A stretch of DNA of 64,000 nucleotides from Plutella xylostella (taxonomy: Eukaryota; Arthropoda; Insecta; Lepidoptera; Plutellidae): positions 3,789,501-3,853,500 of the forward strand of contig NC_063983.1 of assembly GCF_932276165.1 (NCBI RefSeq), given 5' to 3'. The position numbers and the translations under genes were made by a program. The notes below the pieces were generated by a model. It saw only the letters and a list, made by a program, of their open reading frames with translations, did not search any database and was not told the DNA's origin. Shown piece by piece: positions 35,261 to 47,371 of the stretch. Numbering within the stretch: the first letter of the stretch is position 1; each line of letters begins with the position of its first letter.

Positions 35261-38200
35261 ACGAGCTACTAAGTTACAGGTACAACAACAGTTACAACAA
35301 AGAAAATTAAAAATTAAAACAGTACTAATATAATACAGCCTACAATTCTTGTTGCTCAATCTTAAAAATGCCTATACCTACTTAAAACATTAATACAAAA
35401 TAATACTTTTGTGCTTTGTAAATCTAACCAATCAATCTTTGAAAGAAAATAGGCTGTTTATTAGTTTTACAAGGTACCTATCTAAAAAAGGGCATTCGCT
35501 GTCAACTTCAGAACTACTGAGTTGTTTGAACCGCACTGTAACTTTATAAGCCGCAAAAAATAATATTATTTTAATAATTATGCCTGGAAGACCTAATATA
35601 TGTATATTAAATTATTGACTGACATTGACGACATGAAGATTACATAATTAATTTGTCTTGTTCTCGATTCCTAGGGCTAGGTGTGCCCAAAAGCTTACCA
35701 CATAATGTTAATAATATTACTTTAATATACTTACTAGTGTTTGAACACTTTGAACCAACGTATTGAACCATTATAATAATAATTATGATACAGACATTTT
35801 TATAACGCATAAGTACCTTATAAAGATCATATATTTTATACATAATATTCAATATGACCACTCCACATACCTAACTAGCTAGGAAGGCTGAAATTTAATA
35901 ACCTGTCGTCGAATCCTAACAATTAAAATGTTACAAACGATTTACACGACCAAGAACTTTCAATGAAAAGCTTTGAACGTAATAAATAAAGGAATCCTTG
36001 TAAGTAAATATTTGGATAAGAGCTCAAAATATTTGTGAAGTTTTCGCCTAGTCCGACTTTTGGTCACGCCCCCCAAAATATACAATATACAAAGGTCTAC
36101 GCATCGTTTCGCTCCGCCAAAACTACAAATTGTCCAGAGTTCCACGCCATTAAATTTTTTAAATGCAATTTTTGTGTCACCTTGTAATGGTTTAAAACAT
36201 GAGCTATTAATCTTTCTTCGATGAATCGTAGCTAGGGCAGATGTGTGTATCTGAAAAAAGGTATATTACATATGTAGGTACCTACCTATGATGTATAAAC
36301 TTGGATAGTAAAATATTAGTTTTGAAAAAAGCTGAGAAGTTTGGAGATACCAAAATCTTTTTACGATTGATCCAGTTTTATCGGATTAGTTTTTGTGGTG
36401 TATATAGTTAATGTCATAAACGTATACCGAGTATATTTACATTATTTAAATTACGCATACTCGCTTTGCAGGAATATATGCACTTGCACAATCTGTTTCA
36501 ACTTCAATCAATATTAAATTAGTTTTTTACTGCTTATATACCGCCATGATCGATCAGCGCGGTAATCACATCAACTTCCACGCTTTGCCTTTTTGGATCA
36601 ATCTCTATGAATGACTCTTGCAGAAATATAATTTATACACTCCTTCGAATGGTTCCATTCACTCCCGCACCGAAGGGGGCACGGTGAGGCGTTAGCCATC
36701 ATCAAACGCACTCATTGTAACTGAAAGCCGAATCACCAGCCATTTATTATCTCACATCTGAATGGCTTGTCGCATAGCACACACAAAGCTTCCTGAGGTA
36801 TTACACCACCAGTTTCAATAGACCCATAGCTGTGCTACACCGTTGGACGGAACCCGAGGCACGCAGAGGTCTTCTAAACCTGGTGAACTTATTATAATAC
36901 GTTTAATGGCCTGTAATGAATGGCATAACATCCATAAAGCGACAATAAGGACACTCCAAGTCGGCCTTTTATATAAATGTGTGATTTATTGACGAATGCC
37001 GCGAAAATGCTGCGGTATCTGTTTGTTTTGCACGTGTTATAAATAGTTATAATACTGATAATTTATAATGTAACGCCTCCGAATCCGAACTCACTGGGTA
37101 TAGAGGTTCAACACAAGAATGCATGCGATGCTGAATCCATCGGTTAACAGAAGATTTATTATGATGTCTTTCTTAGCTGGTGAATAGGTGTTTGTTTAGA
37201 CTAGTGCAGTGTGGGCGTGAAGCAGAAACAGGCCTGCTCGCTTTTTGACTCAGGGGCTTAAAAAGTTTGAATATCAATCGGTTGTAGTAGGTACTGAGTT
37301 TGAAAACTTCAGTGATTGGCATATTGTGTCTGAATGATGATGAAGCCAAATGGAAAAGCGCATGCGAAGAAGCATAATCTGTACGATATCCTCTCGGTAT
37401 ATCAAACACAAAATTAAAGAATGAGACATATTTTTTTTCAGTCTCACCGGCCAAAGCGGTTTAAGATGCTTATTTTCAGAGATAGGTACTATTGTCACTG
37501 TTGATCTGCCCGGCTCTGATCCCTCAAAAGACATACGTTTGATAAAGTCGTAAAAAGTTCGCTCTTTTATGTACTTCTTTAGCAGATAACGATCCCTTTT
37601 GGCCGCGTTCATTCCACAATACAGGACAGATGTTTTATCCGAATTTTTATCTGTTTTTTGTAAGCCTCTTAAGATATTTACTTACTTATTCATAGGGCAG
37701 ACGCCTACGTAACAAACTATTGTGTTGTTAGACAAAGGTGCGATCAATGTGACGTGAAATCTGTTTTCTGTAGAGTAATCCACTTATGGGCATGTCGCGG
37801 GCCTTTCAGTGTGGAGGAGCCCGGTTCATTGAGTTTTAAAAAATGTCTCCGCGGGGCGTGTGTGCAAACAGAGGTAGCTTTGAGGGTCGAGGTGTGCGCT
37901 GTGAACATACTGTCAGCAGTCAGCGCGCCTAGTTGCATTAAATACACTATTGTGTGTAGTAAGATATAAAATTATTGTGTGTAGTAAGATATGAAATCAT
38001 TGAAAGCACTTTAAAGGTTGGGAAACTTTTGGATGTGTTTGTGTGTGTAAAGTCATCAATCATCATCAAACTACAGCAGCCTTTTCTTGACGCTCTTTTT
38101 AATATGTACGCATGAGCTTCCGGTCATGTAACTTCCGAAAACCAAAGGAGTTTACAGGATGAACTTTAAACATTCCTTTCTGTTTTATTGTATTTTAATT

Positions 38201-39599
38201 CCGTGAAGGTATTTATTAATTACCAGGAATGCATATAGGTCGTGGAGCCCACGCTAGGGCACGCCTCGGCGATTATAGCTGAATAGAATGTCACCCGCTG
38301 ATATATGCGTTCCAGCAAAGAGCCACAGTTTTGATACGACGAAAGGCCGCATTCGACCACAAAGTCTGAGCTATTCAGGTCCCCACAATGGTTCTTGTCG
38401 CATAGAATCACAACCTTTAGCGTTAATATCTTGTTCAACTTTGATTTATGTTGCACGCTATCCACGGACACCTTTGTTACATTCGTGCGAATGTGAGAAA
38501 GAATTTCACGCTCCTTTCAAAAGTTACTAAACAGATTGTGGGCACTTACGAGGCTATTTAGTGGACTGTAATTAATGACATGTAGCGATATATTTGCTGT
38601 TTCTAAGCATCGTGACATTCTATATTTCAGTAAGCCCCAGATTTGTACAGAAAAGATTGCCCGTGCGATATAACGCCAATAAGTCGGAATAAAGTTTATA
38701 TCGGTTCCGTTTACCCAATAAAGGGTAAACCGTGATCCTTTAAGTAAACAGAAAAAAGAGTCTTGCTCGGGTAAGGAGTAAATCACGGGTAATCCCCGAT
38801 CCGAAGCCGAGCTCGGGAGCATAACGCCCCAACTTCACATGCCGATACACTGCTACTGCTAGAGACGGCTGCGGAACTTTTTACAAGGCGCGGGAATCCA
38901 CAACTGATTGCCAATAAACAAAAGGTTTGCAGAACTTACAAAATATTCTGTTTGATTATTGTGTATATTATTATTGTTATAAATAATTTATATTGCACAT
39001 AAAATAAATAAGTACAAAGGCGAACTTAATGCTAATAGTATTCTCTAATTCTTTATAAGTATACCAGTTATCCTTTAGTGATGTCTAGAAACTTGTAAGT
39101 ACTTATACTTAATAATCACCATAGTATTGGTTATTTAAATGTGAAATCATGTAAAACGAACAGGCATTAATAATTTCGCAATTATAACACGTACCCTACG
39201 TAGTTAATAAATAACAAGAATATTATTGTACTCATAAAATTTATTGAAATAAGCAAATTCTATTATTTTTGAAGTCATTTTGCATCAAAGCAAAAAGACA
39301 CAAACGTCACTTCAAAAATTAAAGAAATAAGTATGGATGTGCTAAGCAGCTGAAGCTTTCACATTTTCAGAGAGTTGCGTGGGAGCTGTGGCCACGGGTC
39401 GGCCGGCGCACCCACAACGTATAATCAGGCAATTTGATTCGTAACACAAAACGCTAAACTAAACGCTCGGTCTCCAAGACCCGGCCGATAATCGAACGGT
39501 TGACCTCCGACCCGGCCGCCGTTCTACTAATCCATGTGTGCTAGTGACATTTTTTATCCCCGACGGAAAATTGGTCTTTTTCTACGTACTTTCGACATA

Positions 39600-39802
39600 T
39601 CCTAACTAATATTATAAATGTGAAAGTAACTGTGTATGTCTGTCTGTCTGTTACTCTTTCACGCCAAAACTACTGAACGGATTTGAATGAAATTTGGTAT
39701 GCATATGGTCTAGACCCTGAGAAAGAACATAGGCTACTTTTAATCCCGGAATTCCCACGGGAAAACTTTTTAAGGCGAAGCGAAGCTCGCGGGAACAGCT
39801 AG
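39600..39802 (+). mobile_element. Lep1-like Helitron, copy 4
   Basis: Shortest CTGT tract of the five copies. Clean TC start after A and CAGCTAG end before T. Confidence 0.92.
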
Positions 39803-39876
39803 TAAGGAATAAATTAACGATTTAGGATGTTAGGTGACTTGCCACCAAAACTGCTTGACAATGTATTCCCTAATTA

Positions 39877-40030
39877 CCATCATCATCAACATCAACCTAT
39901 AGCAGTTCACTGCAAGACGTAGGCCTCCCCAAAAGCACGCCACTGGATGCTATCCATAGCTTTCGGCATTTAATCATTACCAGCCGCCTTTCGCAAGTGG
40001 TCACCCGATCTAACCGGAGGGCGTCTCTAC
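39877..40030 (-). mobile_element. LINE-derived 3' fragment
   Basis: Starts CATCATCATCAACATCAACC, then TATAGCAGTTCACTGCAAG, TAGGCCTCCCC, CACGCCACTGGAT and CCAGCCGCCTTTCGCAAGTG, a very common lepidopteran LINE tail. Confidence 0.65.
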
Positions 40031-42719
40031 CGTATTAAAATTAAAAAAAGCATTTATTTGCTGATCAAGAATATACCTACCAGGTATTTCATACCTCTAG
40101 CTATCGCGATATAGGCTTAGACGATATCTCTGCGGTTAGGTCATAATTTTTATGAAACTGCGGGTTGGATCTTTCAGCACTGCGGTCCACTTTGGTCATT
40201 TAGCAGAACCGGGCGTCTGCTAGTAGTTTCCGAACACCCTTTACACAAATTGATTTTAAATGGCAATTTATTTCCACCCCATATCACGCGGCCGATCTTT
40301 CTCCATGAGTTTTACGGTCGGCTTTATTTTGGGCTCAAGTTAAGTTATAAAACGGTTTATTTCTTTTTCAGTGATGTAGTTAAGCCTAATTACGTTTGGA
40401 TTGAGAGTATGAACTAACGGACAGATACGTAATAATATGTGAGTACCTTAGAGATGTAAGATACTGTCTATGTTAGATTTTGTAAGTACCTACGATTTAT
40501 GTGTACCTCTACTAACTACTAATAATTACATAAATACCTAATAAACAGTATTTTTTCGTTCGCTTCAAATTGGCTGCACATGTGCCCAACATCTACTTAA
40601 AAATATTTTTTTTCCATATCATGTGCTATCCAACATAATTTACCTCCAAACTTTCACAAACTTAACAAAAGTAAAAGAGTTATAAAAATAAACTGCGCAA
40701 CTAACAGTACCCGTGCGTTTTTTTTTCACCAATTTCTTTACGTAACGGGGTTGGAAATAAAAATTTACCCTTTTGCGAATTTGTGCAAATTACTTTATGA
40801 GCGCCGAGAGCGGGGAGTTAGTTTTTTGTTCGATTGTGATGAGGCGGACATTGAAAAGGCGTTATTACCCTGGTAAGTTGGGTTGGGGTCTAGGGTTTAC
40901 GAGGTCTGCGGGCCGTGCGACTGGCCAACTTAGCCGGCTAATAGCCTCGCGGCGCGGGCGGCTTTGCTGCCGAAGGGCTTACTTTTATTGCCAGTGACTC
41001 TCTCATTGAATACCCTTTCATAATTGCTAGGGTTGTATTGCCAATTCTAATCCTACGCGAATATTGTTCTCTCAAAAAAAAACTTAGCAAACGCAATTAC
41101 GTTAATGGCGAATAAACAGTTACGTTACAAAAAAACAGTTTTGCTAAAACGGCAACTAAAACAATAAGAAAAAACGTTGTGTTTTGCGAAAGTGGCAGAG
41201 TGGCTACCCAATGTCCCCAATATGGTCACTTTACGTTAATAAATTTCAGTTCACAGCATGTGATTTACCTGTTACGGCTTTTGGTAAAAGCTGTCGATAA
41301 GATGTTTGGTTCCATTTTTTTCTTCTAATGGTAGTTCGTCGATTGAGTCGTATCTGGCCGCAAAGGTTTTTGCAGCGGGGGGTTGGGCCGACTGACGTGA
41401 GTTTTTTTTTTAATTCTAAGTAAGCTCGTAGATAGAATTGTCAACGTAACGACATAATTTAGACGCACAGCGTACGGTGAGAAAGTTCCGTCGACAATAG
41501 CAGGTTTGCGGTCGTCCAGTGACAATACATTCGATAACAAGTGGCTTTAGTTGATGTGCAATGATGTTTGTAGGGCAGGTATTCCTATCGGACTAGCAGG
41601 TCAACATAAAAAGAACTTTAAAAAATGAATAAATTTAAATAAATTACTTATAAAGCCCTCAAGGGATGTGTCTAATTGTATATAAGTAGTCATATTATTG
41701 TATTTGATAAGTACATGAAATATCTCAGGTTAAATATAATTATCTCAAACAAAACTTAAGTGCAATTAAAAAGTTCCACCCACTGAGTGAGTTGGCATGT
41801 CACTGGTCACTGGAATAAGTCTTTTAACGAGCACTTTACCTAATTTAAGTAGCAATTATACTAACTTAACAGTCTGTAGCCGAATATTTGACTTCACAAG
41901 TTATTTCCGTGATGCGTTTAAAAACAAAGTTTAATTACTTTTAAATGGGTATTATTGAATGTAAACAAGATGGGGTAAGTGGCTCGCTACACGGCCCATT
42001 ACAGAAATAAGCGTCTTCTGAACGCATCCCAAATTATCAACAAGAAGGGTTTACATGGCACTATGTAATCTACTTATAAGTACTTTATAGTAAGTAGTAG
42101 GGAGTTCATAGATAGAATACTTTTTAATTGGCATCATACCATAAAACAAAATATAATAACTTATGAATAAAATGACACATAAAAGCAGCCTCTATTGCAA
42201 ATTTTGCTCTATAGGCAACAATCTTTACCAGACAACTTTACAGTTAACTTTTGTTTAAATTGATAACATTTTATTTTTAATAACATTAATGTTTTACAAA
42301 CAATATCAGTTTGTAATAAAAGTATTATTTTGAAGGCACAAATCCACCAATCATACTTAGTCGAATTTGGAACAAGGTTTTTTCATTGTTAATTTAGGAT
42401 CTCTATAATTGTCTGCATGTAAGCCTCTCTGAACGTCACGCCAGTGAGCTACACACGTGGGGTGTGTAGTTCACTCTGTAACTTTATCACCTCTAATGGA
42501 CATCCCATTGATTTGTGACCACTAAATGTCGAACCAGCATTGAACATCTAGATCCAGAGCTTACATAGACAATTATAAATTCGATAGTGAAGTTCAAAAA
42601 GACATCATATAAAGAGGAAACGAAATGGTTATTTGAGTATTTACGGAAGGTATGTAATCTTCCATCAAAAATATTTTTTCGCCGGACACATTATCCGTAT
42701 TTATAGTTAAGAATCATTG

Positions 42720-43530
42720 TTGAAACGGAGCCAAATTTCCGGACGCGCTTTCAACGGAATTTACAAAAAGCCCCATAAATTGGCAAATAATCCCCCGCAT
42801 AACGCAACCTTTGTTTGGCCACACGTGCTTTTAATATCAGCAGTAACATGGCGACGGCAACAAAAGCCGGATTTAGTCTTTATGCGAGCCACCTAAAGTA
42901 AACAATCATAAAAACTTCCTTGAATACGGAAAGTATACGTGTTAATAAATTTTATTAAATGATACGCGCACAATGAGCGCTGATTCAGTTGTCAGCGCGA
43001 CAATGAGCGTGTCGAATTTGTCATGAGACTGTGCGCATTGTCCCGTGAGAAGGAAGAAGCTTCCGGTGGCTTTGTGGCGCGATGTATCGCTCCCGGCCAA
43101 TCTCAGCATTCCTAATTCAAACTTCAAGTTGCATTCCTTTCATTGCCAACATTTGAAAAAAATGTGCTTTCAACATCGAATTTATAGGTATATCGATTTA
43201 GAGCCTCTGGCAAATTATGAAGGGGTTTCAAAACAAACAATCCGGTTGGCACTTTAAAAATAGAGAAATTCCAGCCATGTGTCGATCGGTTCGACGTACG
43301 CCGCTCCGGTATGATATGCGAATAAAAAAAGTGGAAACCACCGGCGGAACAATCGAAGCGCAGTATAAAATATGTATTCCCTTGCTGGCTTTTGAAACTT
43401 GCCGCGCGGCGCTGACCGCGATCAGGATTTTTGTGACGGCGCAACTTGTACCAACACAAACTAAAAAAGCACGATTTGCGACTGTTTGTTTCACTTTTCA
43501 ATATGTATGACATTTCGCGCAGAAAGGCTA
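42720..43530. promoter_or_regulatory. CpG-rich repeat-free block, candidate cis-regulatory region
   Basis: About 800 bp with higher GC than its surroundings and no transposon signature. Three SOX-type ACAATG/CATTGT motifs lie within 72 bp (42970, 43000, 43036). The overlapping short frames on both strands have no protein features that I recognise. Confidence 0.3.
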
Positions 43531-44395
43531 ATGACAAAAGTTAAAACTGTCATGTCTACGTCGAGTCGTTTTATTTAAACTCTGATTAAACGCACATGAA
43601 ACTTTTAATGCGGCTCCAATTTAGCTTGGTAGCAAGCCAATTCAATAGAGGTCCGAAACTGCATGTTTTTATCTGTAAAATTTGACTAAGACTCATGGTT
43701 ATAATACTTAAAGATTACTCTATGTTTTTAATTAATTACCGTTGCACAATTTTGGAAAATTTACGGCTGAAACCGATGACCATCATATCAAAACACATGA
43801 CATCATAAACTACTAACACATTGTATGGATTTAATAATCTGAAAATAAATTGATTGATTGATTGATAAAACGTAATCATCAATCAACTCATCATACTATT
43901 TTACTTATGTAAAAGTATAATTTTTAATAAATACAAAAATTCTATCAAAATAACATACAGTCATTCAATCAATTAAACTGAAAGTATGTAAACAAAATAC
44001 ACAAATAATCTAAATAAGGTTCTCGTCAGAATAAATATTAGACAAGTACCTACCTACCTAGAGATGTAAAAAAATAGAGCAGAATATTTTTCGGAAGCTG
44101 ACAACAACATCCATAAGAGGCTATGATCTTGATGTCTGCATTTCGTTATCTCGTGTTATTGCTAAAAAAAACACCATTATGTGACGGTCATTAATTAAAG
44201 AGGCAGGACGCTGCCGTAAACTTGAGGTGGTGCCAATAACAGGACGAAAGCTTAGGGTGGATGGGTGTGTACTATTTAGTTTAGTGTGGATAGGACTGGT
44301 AATATTTCTTTTATACAATAGTCATATATTAGTACTTAATACATTGAAAGATGGCCTCCTTAGGTATTAGTATCAGATATTTGTTGAAAGACAGA

Positions 44396-44577
44396 TATTT
44401 GTACTCGGGTCTTGGGTGTTGATATTTATATTTAGTATGTATTTATCTATGTATTTGTGTAGATATATCAGCGGTCCGACACCCATAACACAGGTTCTGC
44501 GTAGCTTGGGGTCGGATGGCTGTGTGCGAGATGTCCCCACATAATTATTTATTATTTATTTATTTAAATAAATAATT
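44396..44577 (+). mobile_element. tRNA-derived SINE, 5'-truncated
   Basis: Matches the body and tail of the SINE at 48553-48800 (GATATATCAGC, GTCCGACACCCAT, GGATGGCTGTGTG, GAGATGTCC, then a TTATTTATT tail) but lacks the tRNA-like head. It is in the opposite orientation. Confidence 0.75.
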
Positions 44578-44879
44578 ATAAAATATGGAATATCCATACT
44601 AACTAGGCAATTTTAATTCCTAAGCGTGCTGGGTGTCAGTCTATTGTCAAAATGTCGTATAATTAATAACTGAGACCGCGCCACCTCGTCGCCACGCCAC
44701 GTCTATAATACGGACCCAACTTCTACTGCATTTATAACCGTCATCACTAATTTGCCATTGTTTCACCTCCTGACGCCACTTTTTTTGCTAAAAACCATAA
44801 AATAGATTCCTCTTTGTTTCCTGGCCATCTTTAATTGATAGTAAAACCGATGCGATAAGAAATGCCCTAAAACGGTGAG

Positions 44880-46060
44880 CATAATTTGTCATGCGTCAAG
44901 TGAGCCATTCGGAATGTACCAGGGTAACAGATGTTGCAGGGAGGCAGATCTAGATGCACGGCGGGTCGAGATTGGGCCTACTGCTCCTCGCAGGGCCATA
45001 CGTCAGGCGGGTGCAGGCGTCAAGGCACGACGCTCCGGCCCGCTATAAAGCACGATGCAATAAAGAGAATGGATGCCGCCCATCGGCCGAGCAGCCGGCG
45101 GCGGCGCGCCCTGGATTACGCGAATCGCCACTATTTATCGCCCGAGCCTTGCACCGCCGGCTCAGGTGCCATCAATCTATTTAATGATCGGGTCAGCACA
45201 TACTCTTGTTCTTTTTGCCACTAGCGCCCGTCGAGGCAAAACGAAGAGGCCCAGCGCCGGTAGATGGACGTTTGATGAGCCGCTTTTGTGTCGATCGTTG
45301 TGCACTAAAAGGGTTTTCGGACGCACTCTCCACAGTTATTAAGGTTGTTGCTTAGCTTTTATTACGGAGGGACAGCCGCGACACCCGCCGGTGAATAAAA
45401 TGACAATTCCGCCCTGAATGGCCGCGCGCTCGTGTAAAAAGAGCTTTAGAAAAGGCATATCAAAAAGCGATTGAGGATAAAGAGTGGGGTTTAATTCGAA
45501 CGCTGAGCCTGGGTCGAGTCGATGGTCAATGCCGGAGCAGTATAATGAGTGGAAGTATAATGACACACCGGTGGTCAGACATCTGCCGGGCGCGTGAGCC
45601 CAGCAATGGAGGTAAGGATTTAGAAGGACCTCTGTTCCGTTAAGTACCTCCTCTACTCTCACTTTGTTTAACGACCCGCCGATTACGGCTGGCCGTCAAT
45701 GGTAATTCCACAATTTTATCATCCTATTAGAATCTTGGATGTGTGTGTATATGTATAACTGTGCCTAACAATAACCGTTTTGCCACGCGTGACTAACAAG
45801 CCTCATACAGGCTGGCTCGGGAATCTTGCGTCGCCGGCAGTCTTGGGCTGAATGTGGGCAAATTGTGCAGGAAGCTGCCCGAGACTTGACCGGAAGCGGG
45901 CCGTGAGACCGCGCCTCCGCCGCCGCCGCCGCCGCCTCGGGGCGCGTTTCCACAACACCGTCGCTTTTCTTACAGATAGCGACTTTTTATTAATTACACC
46001 CGCGAGAAATAGAAAGGTTCCACCTGCCATTGATGTTCCGTAATGTCATTCGAAGTTTTT
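44880..46060. promoter_or_regulatory. CpG-rich repeat-free block, candidate cis-regulatory region
   Basis: The longest GC- and CpG-rich stretch in the window, with MEF2-like CTATTTAT (45129), an E-box CAGGTG near 45164, a bicoid/Otx-like GGATTA near 45113 and a GCC trinucleotide run (about 45914-45934). Several overlapping open frames arise from the GC content; none has a recognised domain. It could instead be an unannotated first exon with promoter. Confidence 0.3.
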
Positions 46061-46133
46061 CATTGCTAATTTTTACAAGTGCATTTTATATATTAGCTAT
46101 TCACGCAGAGGTGAATACTTCATATATACCTAA

Positions 46134-46343
46134 TCCTAATCCTAACTTAATATTATAAATGCGAAAGTAACTGTGTCTGTCTGTCTGTCTGTTACTCTTT
46201 CACGCCAAAACTACTGAACGGATTTGAATGAAATTTGGTATACATACGTTATAGACCCTGGGAAAGAACATAGGCTACTTTTTATCCCGGAATTCCCACG
46301 GGAAAACTTTTTAAGGCGAAGCGAAGCGCGCGGGAACAGCTAG
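46134..46343 (+). mobile_element. Lep1-like Helitron, copy 5
   Basis: Same family and orientation, with an A/T insertion site and CAGCTAG end. It lies about 70 bp from the 3' end of the truncated LINE. The preceding TCCTAA is duplicated. Confidence 0.92.
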
Positions 46344-46415
46344 TTATACATATAAATATCAGTATGAAAAGTTGCTTCGGAATAAATAAATAGATCACAA
46401 AATTCATAAAGTTAC

Positions 46416-47371
46416 CTGAAGGTATATATATCCAGACCGTTTTCGGTCACAGCGACTGTAGGTCCTGACTAGCGAGAGCTTCGTTCATGGGCTCTCATGT
46501 GACTGACGTAGCCAATTTTTGCAGTGCATGTACGACCACATACTCTGCACGTCAGCACCCCTCCGGCGTAATTATAATTAATGGCCGCAGCTGGTCGGGC
46601 CTTGAGCTCGTCTCGCTTAGCGTCGAGCTCCTCCCGTCGCCTCCTCTCGAACTCAAATACCTTAGTGCGCACTGTATGCCTCCACGCGGGCCGATCTGCA
46701 GCCATCGACTCCCACCGAGACGAGTCTAGGTGACAGCGCTTCATGTGGCGCTTAAGCACATCTTTATATCGCAGAATTTGGCCACCTTGTTTCCGCTTAT
46801 CTTCCTGCAATTCTGAGTAGAAGATGCGCTTAGCCACTCTGTTGTCAGACATTCGGGAGACATGGCCAGCCCACCGCAGCTGCCGTCGCATTAGATAGGC
46901 CTCTATTCCACCGACATTGGCACGTCGCAAAACTTCCGTGTTTCGAACACGATCCGACCAATGAATGTTCATAATGTCGCGTAGGCATTTCAGATGGAAT
47001 CTATCTAATGTCCGTATGTGCTTGCGGTACAGGGTCCATGTTTCAGAGGCATACAGGAGATTGGGCAGAACGATCGCCATGTACACAGATATTTTCGTAG
47101 GGAGCTTAACGTCATGTGACCGAAACACCTTGGTACGAAGTTTGCCGAAGGCTGCAGCAGCTGCTCCGATTCTGCTGTTGACTTCGCTGTCAAGTTGGCA
47201 CCTAGAAGTAATGGTGCTGCCCAGATATTTGAATTGGTCTACGATCTTAAGCGAGTCGTCACCGAGTTTTATGTCGACCGGGACACTATTCAGCGTATCA
47301 GATACCATCACTTCTGTCTTCTTTACGCTGATTTTAAGCCCAAATCTTCGACACGACTCATCAACTATTTA
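46416..47371 (-). mobile_element. 5'-truncated non-LTR retrotransposon (LINE)
   Basis: This is the 3' part of a LINE on the minus strand. It begins abruptly inside the reverse-transcriptase coding region near 47369, where the homologous reading frame meets a stop. It ends after a short 3' UTR of about 50 bp with a TATATATA run. 5' truncation is the normal outcome of target-primed reverse transcription. A Helitron ends only about 70 bp further left (46343). The clade is uncertain; the C-terminal layout is like the endonuclease-reverse-transcriptase LINEs common in Lepidoptera. Confidence 0.88.
46469..47368 (-). CDS. LINE reverse transcriptase, C-terminal fragment with C2H2 zinc finger
   Basis: The frame is open for about 299 codons and ends in TAG. 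It starts in the late reverse-transcriptase domain (RRFGLKISVKKTEVM), downstream of where the catalytic YADD box would be, so the catalytic centre is missing. It continues through FKYLGSTIT, the thumb region, the LYASETWTLYRKH motif and the basic LRWAGHVSRM segment typical of these LINEs. It closes with a zinc finger CRVCGRTC-x8-HMRAH, spaced C-x2-C-x12-H-x3-H. No frameshift or stop occurs in the retained part, so the insertion is probably fairly young. The product cannot be an active polymerase. Confidence 0.9.
   Translation of the reverse strand: MVDESCRRFGLKISVKKTEVMVSDTLNSVPVDIKLGDDSLKIVDQFKYLGSTITSRCQLDSEVNSRIGAAAAAFGKLRTKVFRSHDVKLPTKISVYMAIVLPNLLYASETWTLYRKHIRTLDRFHLKCLRDIMNIHWSDRVRNTEVLRRANVGGIEAYLMRRQLRWAGHVSRMSDNRVAKRIFYSELQEDKRKQGGQILRYKDVLKRHMKRCHLDSSRWESMAADRPAWRHTVRTKVFEFERRRREELDAKRDELKARPAAAINYNYAGGVLTCRVCGRTCTAKIGYVSHMRAHERSSR

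Larger units (their letters stand above)
30906..42719. other. Repeat-rich non-coding region
   Basis: Besides the MITE, Helitrons, retroposon tails and the 0.6-kb interspersed repeat listed separately, I see AT-rich DNA with no coding signal. A hairpin at about 33709-33749 (arms CTACGTATGTAGGTAA and TTACCTACATACACGTAG) is noted. Confidence 0.5.

Noticed and set aside
45803..46030. Arginine-rich 75-codon frame
   Set aside because: It comes from reading through a GCC trinucleotide run; other frames there are open too because of GC content.
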